Under the pieces are notes generated by a model, which had not been told where the DNA came from, did no database searches, and worked only from the letters and a program-made list of their open reading frames with translations. A stretch of 12,183 nucleotides of DNA from contig JAJYEB010000022.1 in assembly GCA_021790375.1 (NCBI GenBank), positions 1 to 12,183 of the forward strand, read 5' to 3'. Shown piece after piece: positions 1 through 6,104 of the stretch. Each line of letters opens with the position of its first letter. The first letter of the stretch is position 1. This stretch comes from Chloroflexota bacterium (GTDB lineage: Bacteria > Chloroflexota > Limnocylindria > Limnocylindrales > CSP1-4). Position numbers and translations under genes: made by a program.

Positions 1-70
1 GCCGGGTCCGTTCGTCGACCAGCGGGGAGAGCGCCTGGTAGCGGGCTGCGATGGCCGTCTCATCGATCAC
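1..70 (-). CDS. ISAzo13-family transposase, N-terminal fragment (runs off left edge)
   Basis: The reverse strand from a GTG at 70-68 reads V/M-IDETAIAARYQALSPL and then VDERTR before the window ends. This resembles the N-terminus of ISAzo13-like (DDE_Tnp_ISAZ013) transposases, which open with an I-D-E/A-A-I-x-x-R-Y-x-x-L-x-P-L-x-D-E-R pattern followed by the helix-turn-helix region. An in-frame stop at 97-95 lies upstream, so the start must be at or near this GTG. A promoter only 6 bp upstream makes a leaderless GTG start likely. Only 23 codons are visible, so it cannot be judged whether the element is intact. The family call rests on recognising a short N-terminal motif from memory. Confidence 0.7.
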   Translation of the reverse strand, partial: MIDETAIAARYQALSPLVDERTR

Positions 71-76
71 CCACCC

Positions 77-105
77 ATCATACCATAGCGCTAATTAGCT
101 GACAA
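77..105 (-). promoter_or_regulatory. Sigma-70-type promoter of the transposase, with a palindrome in its spacer
   Basis: On the minus strand a -35 box TTGTCA (105-100) and a -10 box TATGAT (82-77) are separated by exactly 17 bp. Each differs from consensus at one position. Transcription would start about 7 bp downstream, at or beside the GTG at 70, which implies a leaderless mRNA. The spacer contains a perfect 10-bp palindrome, GCTAATTAGC (90-99), a possible repressor site. The segment is clearly AT-richer than its surroundings. The promoter is seen in the sequence; the regulatory role of the palindrome is inference. Confidence 0.7.
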
Positions 106-109
106 TCCC

Positions 110-138
110 TTAGTGCCTCGGCGACGGTTTGCTACAGT
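110..138 (+). promoter_or_regulatory. Possible extended -10 promoter of msrA
   Basis: An extended -10-like element TGC-TACAGT (TG at 130-131, hexamer 133-138) lies 28 bp upstream of the msrA ATG. A poor -35 (TTAGTG, 110-115) sits 17 bp further up. A start near 145 would give a leader of about 22 nt. It lies back to back with the transposase promoter, so the -35 regions of the two divergent units are only a few bases apart. The score is weak and this is offered as the best candidate in the gap. Confidence 0.3.
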
Positions 139-166
139 GAGGACCCCATCGCAGCGAGACCCAGCC

Positions 167-835
167 ATGTTGTTCGCCGATCCACGCAAGCTCCGCATGC
201 CGTCCCCCTCGGAGGCCCTGCCCGGCCGTCCAGGGCCGTTGGCCGTGCCGGAGACCCACTTCGTCAACGGCGCGCGCCTGCAGCCGCCGTACCCCGACGG
301 GAGCGAGCTCGCCACGTTCGCCCTCGGCTGCTTCTGGGGAGCGGAGAAGCTCTTCTGGCAGGTGCCGGGGGTCATCGTCACGGCCGTCGGGTACGCGGGC
401 GGGTTCACGCCCAATCCGACCTACGAGGAGGTGTGTTCCGGGCGGACGGGACACGCCGAGTCGGTCCGTGTCGTGTTCGATCCGCGCATCGTGTCCTATG
501 GCGAGCTGCTGCGGCGATTCTGGGAGAACCACGACCCGACGCAGGGCAACCGCCAGGGCAACGACATCGGCACGCAGTACCGCTCCGCGGTCTTCGCCCA
601 TTCGGACGGGCAGCTCCGCGAGGCCGAGACCTCGCGCGACGCGTACGCGCGCGAGCTCGCGGCGGCCGGCTACGGCCCGATCACGACCGAGATCCGCGAC
701 GCGCCGGTGTTCTACTTCGCCGAGGGCTACCACCAGCAGTACCTCGCGAAGAATCCGGACGGGTACTGCCCCGATCACGGGACGGGCGTGGCCTGCCCCG
801 TGGGGTTGCACGTCGGTCCGCCTGCCGGCGGCTGA
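167..835 (+). CDS. msrA: Peptide-methionine (S)-S-oxide reductase MsrA
   Basis: MsrA reduces methionine-S-sulfoxide in oxidised proteins and free methionine sulfoxide, using thioredoxin for recycling. The 222-aa product matches the E. coli-type long form. The N-terminal segment has the PADALPGR-like motif (here PSEALPGR, residues 14-21), then the catalytic GCFWG with Cys55. Next come GYAGGFTPNPTYEEVCSG and GHAE, FWENHDPTQGNRQGNDIGTQ, and a C-terminal GYC...ACP pair (Cys201, Cys210) that fits the resolving cysteines. I chose ATG 167 over an upstream in-frame GTG at 113 because the protein then begins MLFADPRKL, like the family, and because a candidate promoter overlaps the upstream extension. 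The Shine-Dalgarno is weak. It is divergent from a transposase and convergent with the heme-linked cluster. No MsrB is present in the window. Confidence 0.96.
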   Translation: MLFADPRKLRMPSPSEALPGRPGPLAVPETHFVNGARLQPPYPDGSELATFALGCFWGAEKLFWQVPGVIVTAVGYAGGFTPNPTYEEVCSGRTGHAESVRVVFDPRIVSYGELLRRFWENHDPTQGNRQGNDIGTQYRSAVFAHSDGQLREAETSRDAYARELAAAGYGPITTEIRDAPVFYFAEGYHQQYLAKNPDGYCPDHGTGVACPVGLHVGPPAGG

Positions 836-888
836 AGCTCGCCCGGCGCGGCGCCGGCCGCGGCGGTGCTGTCGCGGGCCCCGGCGAG

Positions 889-967
889 GTTCCGGCGGCG
901 ACCGGGGCGTGGTTCCGGCGGCGCCCGGGGCGTGGTTCCGGCGGCGCCCGGGGCGTGGTTCCGGCGG
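889..967. repeat. 23-bp tandem repeat between convergent genes
   Basis: Three consecutive 23-bp units (889-911, 912-934, 935-957) are followed by 10 bp of a fourth (958-967). Each unit begins GTTCCGGCGGCG and ends CCGGGGCGTG. Units 2 and 3 are identical; unit 1 differs at one base (A for C at 901). Because 23 is not a multiple of 3, the array is not a protein repeat. It lies in the 172-bp gap between the msrA stop and the stop of the minus-strand cluster. It could be a variable-number repeat or a structured transcript end. No U-tract terminator was seen. Confidence 0.9.
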
Positions 968-1007
968 TCGCCGGCGCTCCCTGAGCGGTGTCCGGTGCGG
1001 CGTTGCC

Positions 1008-1346
1008 TCAGCTCGGGCCGGCCTCGCCGGCCGCGATGGCCGCCGTCCGCGCGTCCCCGCTGACGCCCAGGCGTACGGACAGACCCATCCGCTCGAGCAT
1101 GTGCAGCATGTCGGGACCCATGTGACTGGCCACGACACGCTGCACTCCGTGCTCCCGCAGGAAACGGGCCACACGGGCGTGGTGCCCGCCCTCCGAGCCC
1201 TGATCGTGGAGGTCGTCCCACGCGACGTCGAACTCTCGCCAGCCTGCCAGGGCGCCCTCCGCCACGTCGGCGATCGCCACACGCGCCGCTCGCCCCCACC
1301 GCAGGTCGATCTGTCCGTCGCCCGTCACGGGCACGCACACCAGCAT
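1008..1346 (-). CDS. NifX/NifB-type dinitrogenase iron-molybdenum cofactor family protein
   Basis: The product is a 112-aa single-domain protein of the fold found in NifX, NafY, the C-terminus of NifB and many short stand-alone proteins (PF02579). It opens with an MLVCVPVTGDGQIDLRWGRA segment, typical of the first strand of that fold. It continues through VAIADV, a histidine-bearing GGHHARVARFLREHGV helix and the VVASHMGPDMLHMLERMGL motif. Family members carry iron-sulfur or Fe-Mo cofactor precursors, but nothing else here suggests nitrogen fixation. The start is ATG 1346, supported by a strong AGGAGGG (1359-1353) 6 nt upstream. It lies 49 bp after hemG in the same orientation and is probably the last gene of that cluster. 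It also has its own leader, with a 16-bp motif shared with hemH. A role in metal or cluster handling is inference. Confidence 0.8.
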   Translation of the reverse strand: MLVCVPVTGDGQIDLRWGRAARVAIADVAEGALAGWREFDVAWDDLHDQGSEGGHHARVARFLREHGVQRVVASHMGPDMLHMLERMGLSVRLGVSGDARTAAIAAGEAGPS

Positions 1347-1354
1347 GAGAAACC

Positions 1355-1370
1355 CTCCTGTCGACATCGT
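1355..1370 (-). promoter_or_regulatory. Leader motif copy 1, before the NifX-like gene
   Basis: The minus strand reads ACGATGTCGACAGGAG, ending in the ribosome binding site. The same 16-mer with only two differences occurs in front of hemH at 4922-4907. The hexamer TACGAT (1371-1366) could serve as a -10, and GTCGAC is a perfect palindrome just downstream. No convincing -35 is present. Confidence 0.4.
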
Positions 1371-1395
1371 ATCGGTGCCGGGCCGCGCACGCGGC

Positions 1396-2781
1396 TCAGT
1401 CGCGCGCTCCGCCCAGCAATTCGCCGGCCGCTCGCGCCGCAGCCTGGCCCTGTGCGACACAGTCCGGGATGCCGACGCCGCGGTACGGCGCGCCGGCGAG
1501 CAACACGCCCGGCACGCCCTCCAGGCCGGCGAAGATCCGTGCCACCCGGTCGAGATGGCCCACCGTGTACTGCGGCATCTGGCCCGTGAGCCTTGCGAGG
1601 CGCGCCAGCGCCGGGTCGCCGCGCGCGCCCAGCGTCGCGGCCACGTCGCGGACCGCCGCGGCCACCACTGCCTCGTCGTCCATCCCGCCGGCCCGGCCGC
1701 TGCGGGAGCCGATGAACGCGCGGATGAGCACCATGCCGTCCGGCGCCCGGCCCGGCCACTTCGACGAGCTGATGGTGCAGGCATCGATCGACAGCGGCTC
1801 TCCGGCGGCAACCAGGAACCCGTGCCCGGTGGGCGGCGTCGCGAACTGGTCCGCCCGGTACCCCAGCGACACCACCGCGGTCGTCCCGTGCGGGATCGTC
1901 CGGATGCCCGCGGCCGCCGCCGGTGCCACGTCGTCGAGCAGCCGGGCCGCCTCCGGTCCGGGGACGGTCAGGATGGTGGCGTCGGGGCGAAGCGTCTCGC
2001 CGGTCGCGAGGCGCGCCTCCACGCCGGTGCCCTGACGCTCCAGGCGCGCCACCGGCGTCCGCAGGCGGAGGTCGACCTCGGGCGATCGACCCAGCGCATC
2101 CACCAGCGCCTCGATCAGCTGCCCCGTGCCACCCGCCAGCGTGACGAACGGCGACTCCCCGCCCGATCGCCGTGCCCGGCCGGCGGCCAGGCTCGCGAGG
2201 AACAGGCTGCGGTGATCGCGCTCCGCGTCACGGAGCTGGGGCACCACCGCGAGGAGGCTCAGCTCGTCGATCGAGGTCCCGTACACGCCGCCGAGCAACG
2301 GGCCCGCCAGCCGGTCCACCAGCGCGGGGCCCAGGCGCCGGCGGAGGTAGACGCCCACCCCCGTGTCGCGCGCCAGGCCGTCGCGGGGCAGGACCAGGTC
2401 CAGTCCCATGCGGAGCTTCTGCAGCGGCGAGAACAGGGACGTGGTGACGAACGGACGCAGGCGGGTGGGGAGCACGAGCCCCATCTCCTGCGGCAGCGGC
2501 ACGAACCGGCCGCCCGTGCGGATGTGCACCACGCGCGGGGCGACGGGCCGCACCACCGAGTCGGCCAACCCGAGATCACGGACCAGCTGCAGCGCGGCGG
2601 GCCGGTAGCTGACGAACGAATCGGGACCGGATTCGACCAGGAACCCGTCGATCCGTTCGGTCCGGATCTTGCCGCCCAGCCGGTCGGACGCCTCGACCAG
2701 CGTGACCCGGATCCCGGCTCGAGCCAGGGCGTGGGCCGCCGCCAGCCCGGTGATCCCGCCGCCGATCACCAGCACGCGCAT
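1396..2781 (-). CDS. hemG: Protoporphyrinogen/coproporphyrinogen oxidase, HemY/CgoX type
   Basis: This is an FAD-dependent, oxygen-dependent oxidase of 461 aa that removes six electrons from a porphyrinogen to give the porphyrin. An N-terminal Rossmann motif VIGGGITGLAAAHALARAG (from residue 5) binds FAD. It is followed by VTLVEASDRLGGKIRTE, then the FLVESGPDSF segment typical of this family. The C-terminus GVLLAGAPYRGVGIPDCVAQG is the second FAD-contacting motif. The length is normal for the family. The start at ATG 2781 puts it 12 bp after the radical SAM stop, so it is almost certainly cotranscribed; its own Shine-Dalgarno is weak. In monoderm bacteria this family acts on coproporphyrinogen III. 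The adjacent ferrochelatase makes that substrate likely here, but the sequence alone cannot separate it from protoporphyrinogen IX. Confidence 0.93.
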   Translation of the reverse strand: MRVLVIGGGITGLAAAHALARAGIRVTLVEASDRLGGKIRTERIDGFLVESGPDSFVSYRPAALQLVRDLGLADSVVRPVAPRVVHIRTGGRFVPLPQEMGLVLPTRLRPFVTTSLFSPLQKLRMGLDLVLPRDGLARDTGVGVYLRRRLGPALVDRLAGPLLGGVYGTSIDELSLLAVVPQLRDAERDHRSLFLASLAAGRARRSGGESPFVTLAGGTGQLIEALVDALGRSPEVDLRLRTPVARLERQGTGVEARLATGETLRPDATILTVPGPEAARLLDDVAPAAAAGIRTIPHGTTAVVSLGYRADQFATPPTGHGFLVAAGEPLSIDACTISSSKWPGRAPDGMVLIRAFIGSRSGRAGGMDDEAVVAAAVRDVAATLGARGDPALARLARLTGQMPQYTVGHLDRVARIFAGLEGVPGVLLAGAPYRGVGIPDCVAQGQAAARAAGELLGGARD

Positions 2782-2793
2782 CGCGCCGGCCCG

Positions 2794-3981
2794 TCAGGCG
2801 TTCGCGGCGCCGCGGGGCGGCACGTACGGGCAGAGGGGATCCGTCTCCAGGTAGTCGCCCGTCCACGCGTAGGCGCGTGCCCGCGAGCCCCCGCAGATCG
2901 ACACGTAGGAGCACCGGCCGCAGCGTCCCTTGAACGTGGAGACGTCGCGCAGGCTCGTGAAGACCGGGTGGGTGCGGTATACGGCCGCCAGCTGGTCGGT
3001 CCGGACGTTGCCCGCGGCGAGGGGCAGGAACCCCGACGGCGAGATGGCGCCGTCGTGGGCGATGAAGACGATCCCGTTCCCGTCCCGGACGCCGAACCCC
3101 CGGCCGACCGGCGTCGCGGCGATGGCAGCGTCGTCGAGCCCCTCCGCCTGCATCCGGCGGATCGCGACGCGGCGGTAGTGCGTGGCCTCGGTGGTCTTGA
3201 TCGCGAACGGGGCCTCGCGCGCGAGGTCGTACAGCCAGTGGTTGAGCCGTTCGGAGTCCGCCGGCGTGATCTCCTGCAGGCCGCTCCCGCGGCCCACCCC
3301 GATGAGGAAGAACAGGCTCCAGCGGATGATCCCCAGCCGCTGCATCAGCGCGTAGGTTGCCGGCAGGTCGGGCAGGGTCTCGTCTGTCACCAGGGTGTTG
3401 ATCTGCAGCGGCAGGCCGACCTGGTGGGCCCACTCGACCGCCCGTTCGGTCATCGCGAAGGTGCCGGGCACGCCCCGGAACCCGTCGTGGCGGGCCGCGT
3501 CCGACCCGTCGATGCTGAGCGACATGGTCTGGATTCCGGCCGCCTTCAGCCCGGCGAGCCGGGCCAGGGTCATGTCGGGGGTCACCGCGGGGGCGAGCGA
3601 CGCGCCGATGCCGCGCGCCGTCGCGGCCTCCACCAGCTCCTCGAGGTCCGGCCGGCGGAGCGGGTCGCCGCCGGTGAACACCACGTGAGGGTAGGGGCGC
3701 CCGAAGGCGGTGATGTCGTCGAGCAGTCGCCGGCCCTCGTCCGTGGTCAGTTCGAGAGGGCTGCGGTCCGGCTGCGCGGTGGCCCGGCAATGCCGGCAGG
3801 CGAGCCCGCATGCGAGCGTCGTCTCCCAGTAGACCAGCATGGGTGCCCGGCCGAAGACGTACCCGTCCGGTCGCACGGCCCCCACGGCCGGGGGGTGGGT
3901 GTGCGCGGTGGGGGCGGGCTGGCCTCCCTGCGGTGCGTGCCGGTCTGCGACGGCGGCGTGCGGAGCGTGCGGGTTGTCCAT
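2794..3981 (-). CDS. Radical SAM/SPASM protein, AhbD/NirJ-like, in heme cluster
   Basis: The product is 395 aa. It has a low-complexity N-terminal tail of about 40 residues with histidines at 5, 8, 15, 27 and 29. A radical SAM core follows with the CX3CX2C cluster motif (Cys58, Cys62, Cys65), and FTGGDPLRRPDLEEL as the SAM-binding GGDP-type motif. The C-terminal SPASM-type region has Cys354, Cys357, Cys363 and Cys384 (CX2CX5CX20C), able to hold one auxiliary 4Fe-4S cluster. This layout is shared by AhbD (coproheme decarboxylase), NirJ and related proteins, including the TIGR04053 group. ATG 3981 is supported by GAGG 6 nt upstream. It lies 28 bp after hemH and 12 bp before hemG, between two heme enzymes. 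No hemQ/chdC is in the window, so a role as coproheme decarboxylase is an attractive inference. A peptide-modifying role remains possible. Confidence 0.88.
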   Translation of the reverse strand: MDNPHAPHAAVADRHAPQGGQPAPTAHTHPPAVGAVRPDGYVFGRAPMLVYWETTLACGLACRHCRATAQPDRSPLELTTDEGRRLLDDITAFGRPYPHVVFTGGDPLRRPDLEELVEAATARGIGASLAPAVTPDMTLARLAGLKAAGIQTMSLSIDGSDAARHDGFRGVPGTFAMTERAVEWAHQVGLPLQINTLVTDETLPDLPATYALMQRLGIIRWSLFFLIGVGRGSGLQEITPADSERLNHWLYDLAREAPFAIKTTEATHYRRVAIRRMQAEGLDDAAIAATPVGRGFGVRDGNGIVFIAHDGAISPSGFLPLAAGNVRTDQLAAVYRTHPVFTSLRDVSTFKGRCGRCSYVSICGGSRARAYAWTGDYLETDPLCPYVPPRGAANA

Positions 3982-4009
3982 GCTTGGCCTCGGTTCGCGG
4001 TCGGCCCGC

Positions 4010-4900
4010 TCAGGCGGTGGTCGACGGCAGGGGGGTGGAAACAGAGAGCTCGACGCCCACCGACCGGGCGACGGCCCGCGCCTCGATGTCGATGTCGTAC
4101 AGGACCTCCAGATGGTCGGCCACGAAGCCGACGGGGCACACCACCACCTGCGTCACGCCCTCGGCGGCGACGCGGCGGATCTCGTCCCGGAGCTCCGGGC
4201 CCAGCCAGGCCTCGCCCGTCCGGCCCGCGCTCTGGAAGGCCACGAGGTACCCGGTGAGCCCGAGGCGCCGCGCCACCAGGGCGGCCGTGGCCGCCACCTC
4301 GTCCGGGTAACGATCGCCCTCGGCGACCACGCGGGCCGGCAGGCTGTGCGCCGTGAAGATCACCCGCGCACCGGCCGGATCGGGAACCCGGGCGAGCGCC
4401 TCCGAGGTCGCCGCCGCGAGCGCCTCCACGAAGCGCGGCTGATCGTGCCAGGACTCCACGTGGGCCACCCGCGGTGCGGACGCTCCGAGCGTGGCGATCG
4501 CACGGTCCACGGCCTGGTGGTAGCCCGCCGCGCTGGACGAGCGCTGGGGGGCCAGCGCGATCGCCGCCAGCCGCTCGACCCCGTCGGCGGCCATGCGCTC
4601 GACCACCCCGCCGATCCGCGGCTCGATGTGGCGCATGCCGGCGTACACGGGAATGGCCGTGCCGCGGGCGGCGAGCTCGGCCTCGAGAGCGGACCGCTGC
4701 CGCTCCACGATCCGGGACAGCGGGGATCCGCCGCCGATGGCGCGGTAGCGGCCGAGCAGCTCCTCGAGCAGCTCGGGAGTGGGGGCGACGCCGCGGCGGA
4801 TGTCGGTGTAGTACGCCTCGACCTGGTCGGGGCGCTCGGGGCCGCCGTACGCCATCAGCAGCACGGCGGCAGGTACGGACAGAGGACCGGTGGGGGACAC
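4010..4900 (-). CDS. hemH: Ferrochelatase, probably coproporphyrin type (HemH/CpfC)
   Basis: It inserts Fe2+ into a porphyrin in late heme synthesis. The 296-aa product opens with AAVLLMAYGGPE. It has the RYRAIGGGSPLSRI substrate-loop segment, the metal-site TAHSLP (His185), YLVAFQSAGRTGEAWLGP, and CPVGFVADHLEVLYDIDIEA with Glu265. These correspond to the conserved His/Glu pair of the family. No C-terminal 2Fe-2S cysteine set is present. I prefer GTG 4900 as the start because GGAG (4910-4907) lies 6 nt upstream and the family N-terminus begins there. ATG 4933, in frame, would add 11 residues. It is the first gene of the minus-strand heme cluster, and its leader contains a 16-bp motif repeated before the NifX-like gene. 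Coproporphyrin as substrate is inferred from its non-proteobacterial type and context. Confidence 0.93.
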   Translation of the reverse strand: MSPTGPLSVPAAVLLMAYGGPERPDQVEAYYTDIRRGVAPTPELLEELLGRYRAIGGGSPLSRIVERQRSALEAELAARGTAIPVYAGMRHIEPRIGGVVERMAADGVERLAAIALAPQRSSSAAGYHQAVDRAIATLGASAPRVAHVESWHDQPRFVEALAAATSEALARVPDPAGARVIFTAHSLPARVVAEGDRYPDEVAATAALVARRLGLTGYLVAFQSAGRTGEAWLGPELRDEIRRVAAEGVTQVVVCPVGFVADHLEVLYDIDIEARAVARSVGVELSVSTPLPSTTA

Positions 4901-4906
4901 GACAAT

Positions 4907-4922
4907 CTCCGGTCGACATTGT
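4907..4922 (-). promoter_or_regulatory. Leader motif copy 2, before hemH
   Basis: The minus strand reads ACAATGTCGACCGGAG, with the final GGAG acting as the hemH ribosome binding site. It matches the motif at 1370-1355 in 14 of 16 positions. A CACAAT hexamer (4923-4918) occupies the place of a -10 box, but no clear -35 is visible. The rest of the 176-bp gap up to 5076 shows nothing else I can name. Confidence 0.4.
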
Positions 4923-5076
4923 GCAACGGGCATGGAACTCACGGATCTTCCGGGGCCGCGAGGTGGTCCGCACCCGCCAACCAGCCCGTCGAGACGCGGC
5001 CATCCGGCCTGCGCGTGGCGTCCACCGACCGGGTTGCCGCGGCTGGTCCGTCGCATGCCGCGGGGCGGACGTGCCG

Positions 5077-6039
5077 TCAGTGGCCGATCCGCAGCGGGGC
5101 CCTCACCGTGCCGGCGCAGCCCACCAGTTCGGCCGCGGCGGCCGCGAGCCCCGCGCCGATCGAGAGCACCCGATCCACGCCCGCGGAGCGGATCACCAGC
5201 CGATCGCCTTCGGCCGTCACCTCCTGCAGCGCGTGGCGGGGCACGGCGAGCATCGCGGGGCTGGCTTCCGGGTCGCACGCGCCTCCTTCCGGATCGGCCA
5301 TCACCAGGAGTTCACTCGCCGTGATGGCGATCAGCACCGCGCGTGGCGGGTGGGTGCCCCCGGCCGCCGCCACGGCGCCGAACACCATCGCCGCCCCCTC
5401 CTCACCGGCGTCTGTCACGACGCCCGTGGCCACGGCCTGCCACCGGGCGGGGACCTCGACATCCCCGACCACGCGGAGCCCCGCGGCGGCAACCTCGCCG
5501 CTCACGCCCCGGCCGATCTTCTTCCGCAGCCACCAGAGGGGCGGGTCGAGCAGCTCGCGTCCCTCGGCCCGATACCGGATCGACAGTCGTGCGTCCGCCG
5601 CTCTCACGGACAGCCGCCGGTACCGGAGGATGCGGATGTCCTCGACGCTGCCGATCCGCTCGACCGGGATGACCACGGCGGGATCCCGCCTTCGCCAGTC
5701 CACCCAGAGCCCGGTGGCGCGCTCGCCGAACGCGAGGACCTGGACCGGCGTGGCCACGTACCGGCGACAGGTACGGTCGATGGGGCGTGCGGAAGGAGCC
5801 AGCAGCAGCGTCCGCTCCAGCGGGAGCGACCCGCAGGTGAACCGCAGGATCCTGAGCACGCCGGGCGGGAGCTCGGCATCCGACGTGGCACGCGACATCC
5901 GGGCGCCTTCGCCCGACGGGTCGATGCGCGACACGGCCGAGGACGGGATGGGAACCTCCCAGGGCTCCGCCGGATCGACGATCTCGCGCCCCGGTCGATC
6001 CACCGTCAGCAGCGTGCCCCCCGGCGATTGCCCGCTCAC
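5077..6039 (-). CDS. Conserved-looking protein of unknown function with two PH-like halves
   Basis: I do not recognise a named family. The 320-aa product has no signal peptide or membrane segment and is probably cytoplasmic. Two stretches have the strand pattern of bacterial PH-like or GRAM domains, where a short strand with V/I-P precedes an acidic turn. One is about residues 90-160 (ATPVQVLAFGERATGLWVDW, then VVIPVERIGSVEDIRIL and RLSVRAADARLSIRYR). The other is about 235-310 (RAVLIAITASELLVMADPE, then MLAVPRHALQEVTAEGDRL). GTG 6039 is the longest start. ATG 5898, with GAAGG about 7 nt upstream, would remove 47 residues and is a real alternative. It lies 176 bp upstream of hemH in the same direction and may be a separate transcript. 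The PH-like reading is from pattern only. Confidence 0.75.
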   Translation of the reverse strand: MSGQSPGGTLLTVDRPGREIVDPAEPWEVPIPSSAVSRIDPSGEGARMSRATSDAELPPGVLRILRFTCGSLPLERTLLLAPSARPIDRTCRRYVATPVQVLAFGERATGLWVDWRRRDPAVVIPVERIGSVEDIRILRYRRLSVRAADARLSIRYRAEGRELLDPPLWWLRKKIGRGVSGEVAAAGLRVVGDVEVPARWQAVATGVVTDAGEEGAAMVFGAVAAAGGTHPPRAVLIAITASELLVMADPEGGACDPEASPAMLAVPRHALQEVTAEGDRLVIRSAGVDRVLSIGAGLAAAAAELVGCAGTVRAPLRIGH

Positions 6040-6104
6040 GTCCGTCGCCCCTTCGGGCGGTCAGGAGGCATCTCCGTGGACGTGACGGGATCGAGCCCGT
6101 CCAT
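6036..6104 (-). CDS. Possible 22-aa upstream ORF overlapping the unknown gene's start
   Basis: An ATG at 6104 opens a 22-codon frame (beginning MDGLDPVTSTEMPPDRP) whose TGA overlaps the GTG start at 6039 in a GTGA arrangement. That is typical of translational coupling. AAGGG lies 10 nt before the ATG, which is rather far. A frame this short can occur by chance in GC-rich DNA, so it is listed only as a candidate leader peptide. Confidence 0.2.
   Translation of the reverse strand: MDGLDPVTSTEMPPDRPKGRRT

Noticed and set aside
113..166. An 18-codon N-terminal extension of msrA from GTG 113
   Set aside because: MsrA homologues begin near the ATG at 167, and the best promoter candidate lies inside the extension.
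889..967. The 23-bp repeats as a CRISPR array
   Set aside because: Units are directly adjacent with no spacers, and no cas gene is present.
468..1589. A 373-codon plus-strand frame overlapping msrA and running into the NifX-like gene
   Set aside because: It is out of frame with msrA, crosses the 23-bp repeat and is antisense to the NifX-like gene. Its translation is Arg/Ser/Pro-rich with no domain.
1345..4257. A 970-codon plus-strand open frame opposite the heme cluster
   Set aside because: It is antisense to hemG, the radical SAM gene and part of hemH, all with clear family motifs. Its own translation is Arg/Pro/Gly/Ala/His-rich and shows no domain. Long antisense frames are expected at this GC content.
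6084..6101. A GACGGG/CCCGTC hairpin with a GATCGA loop resembling a tRNA T-arm
   Set aside because: The loop has 6 rather than 7 nt, and no acceptor, D or anticodon arm can be folded around it.
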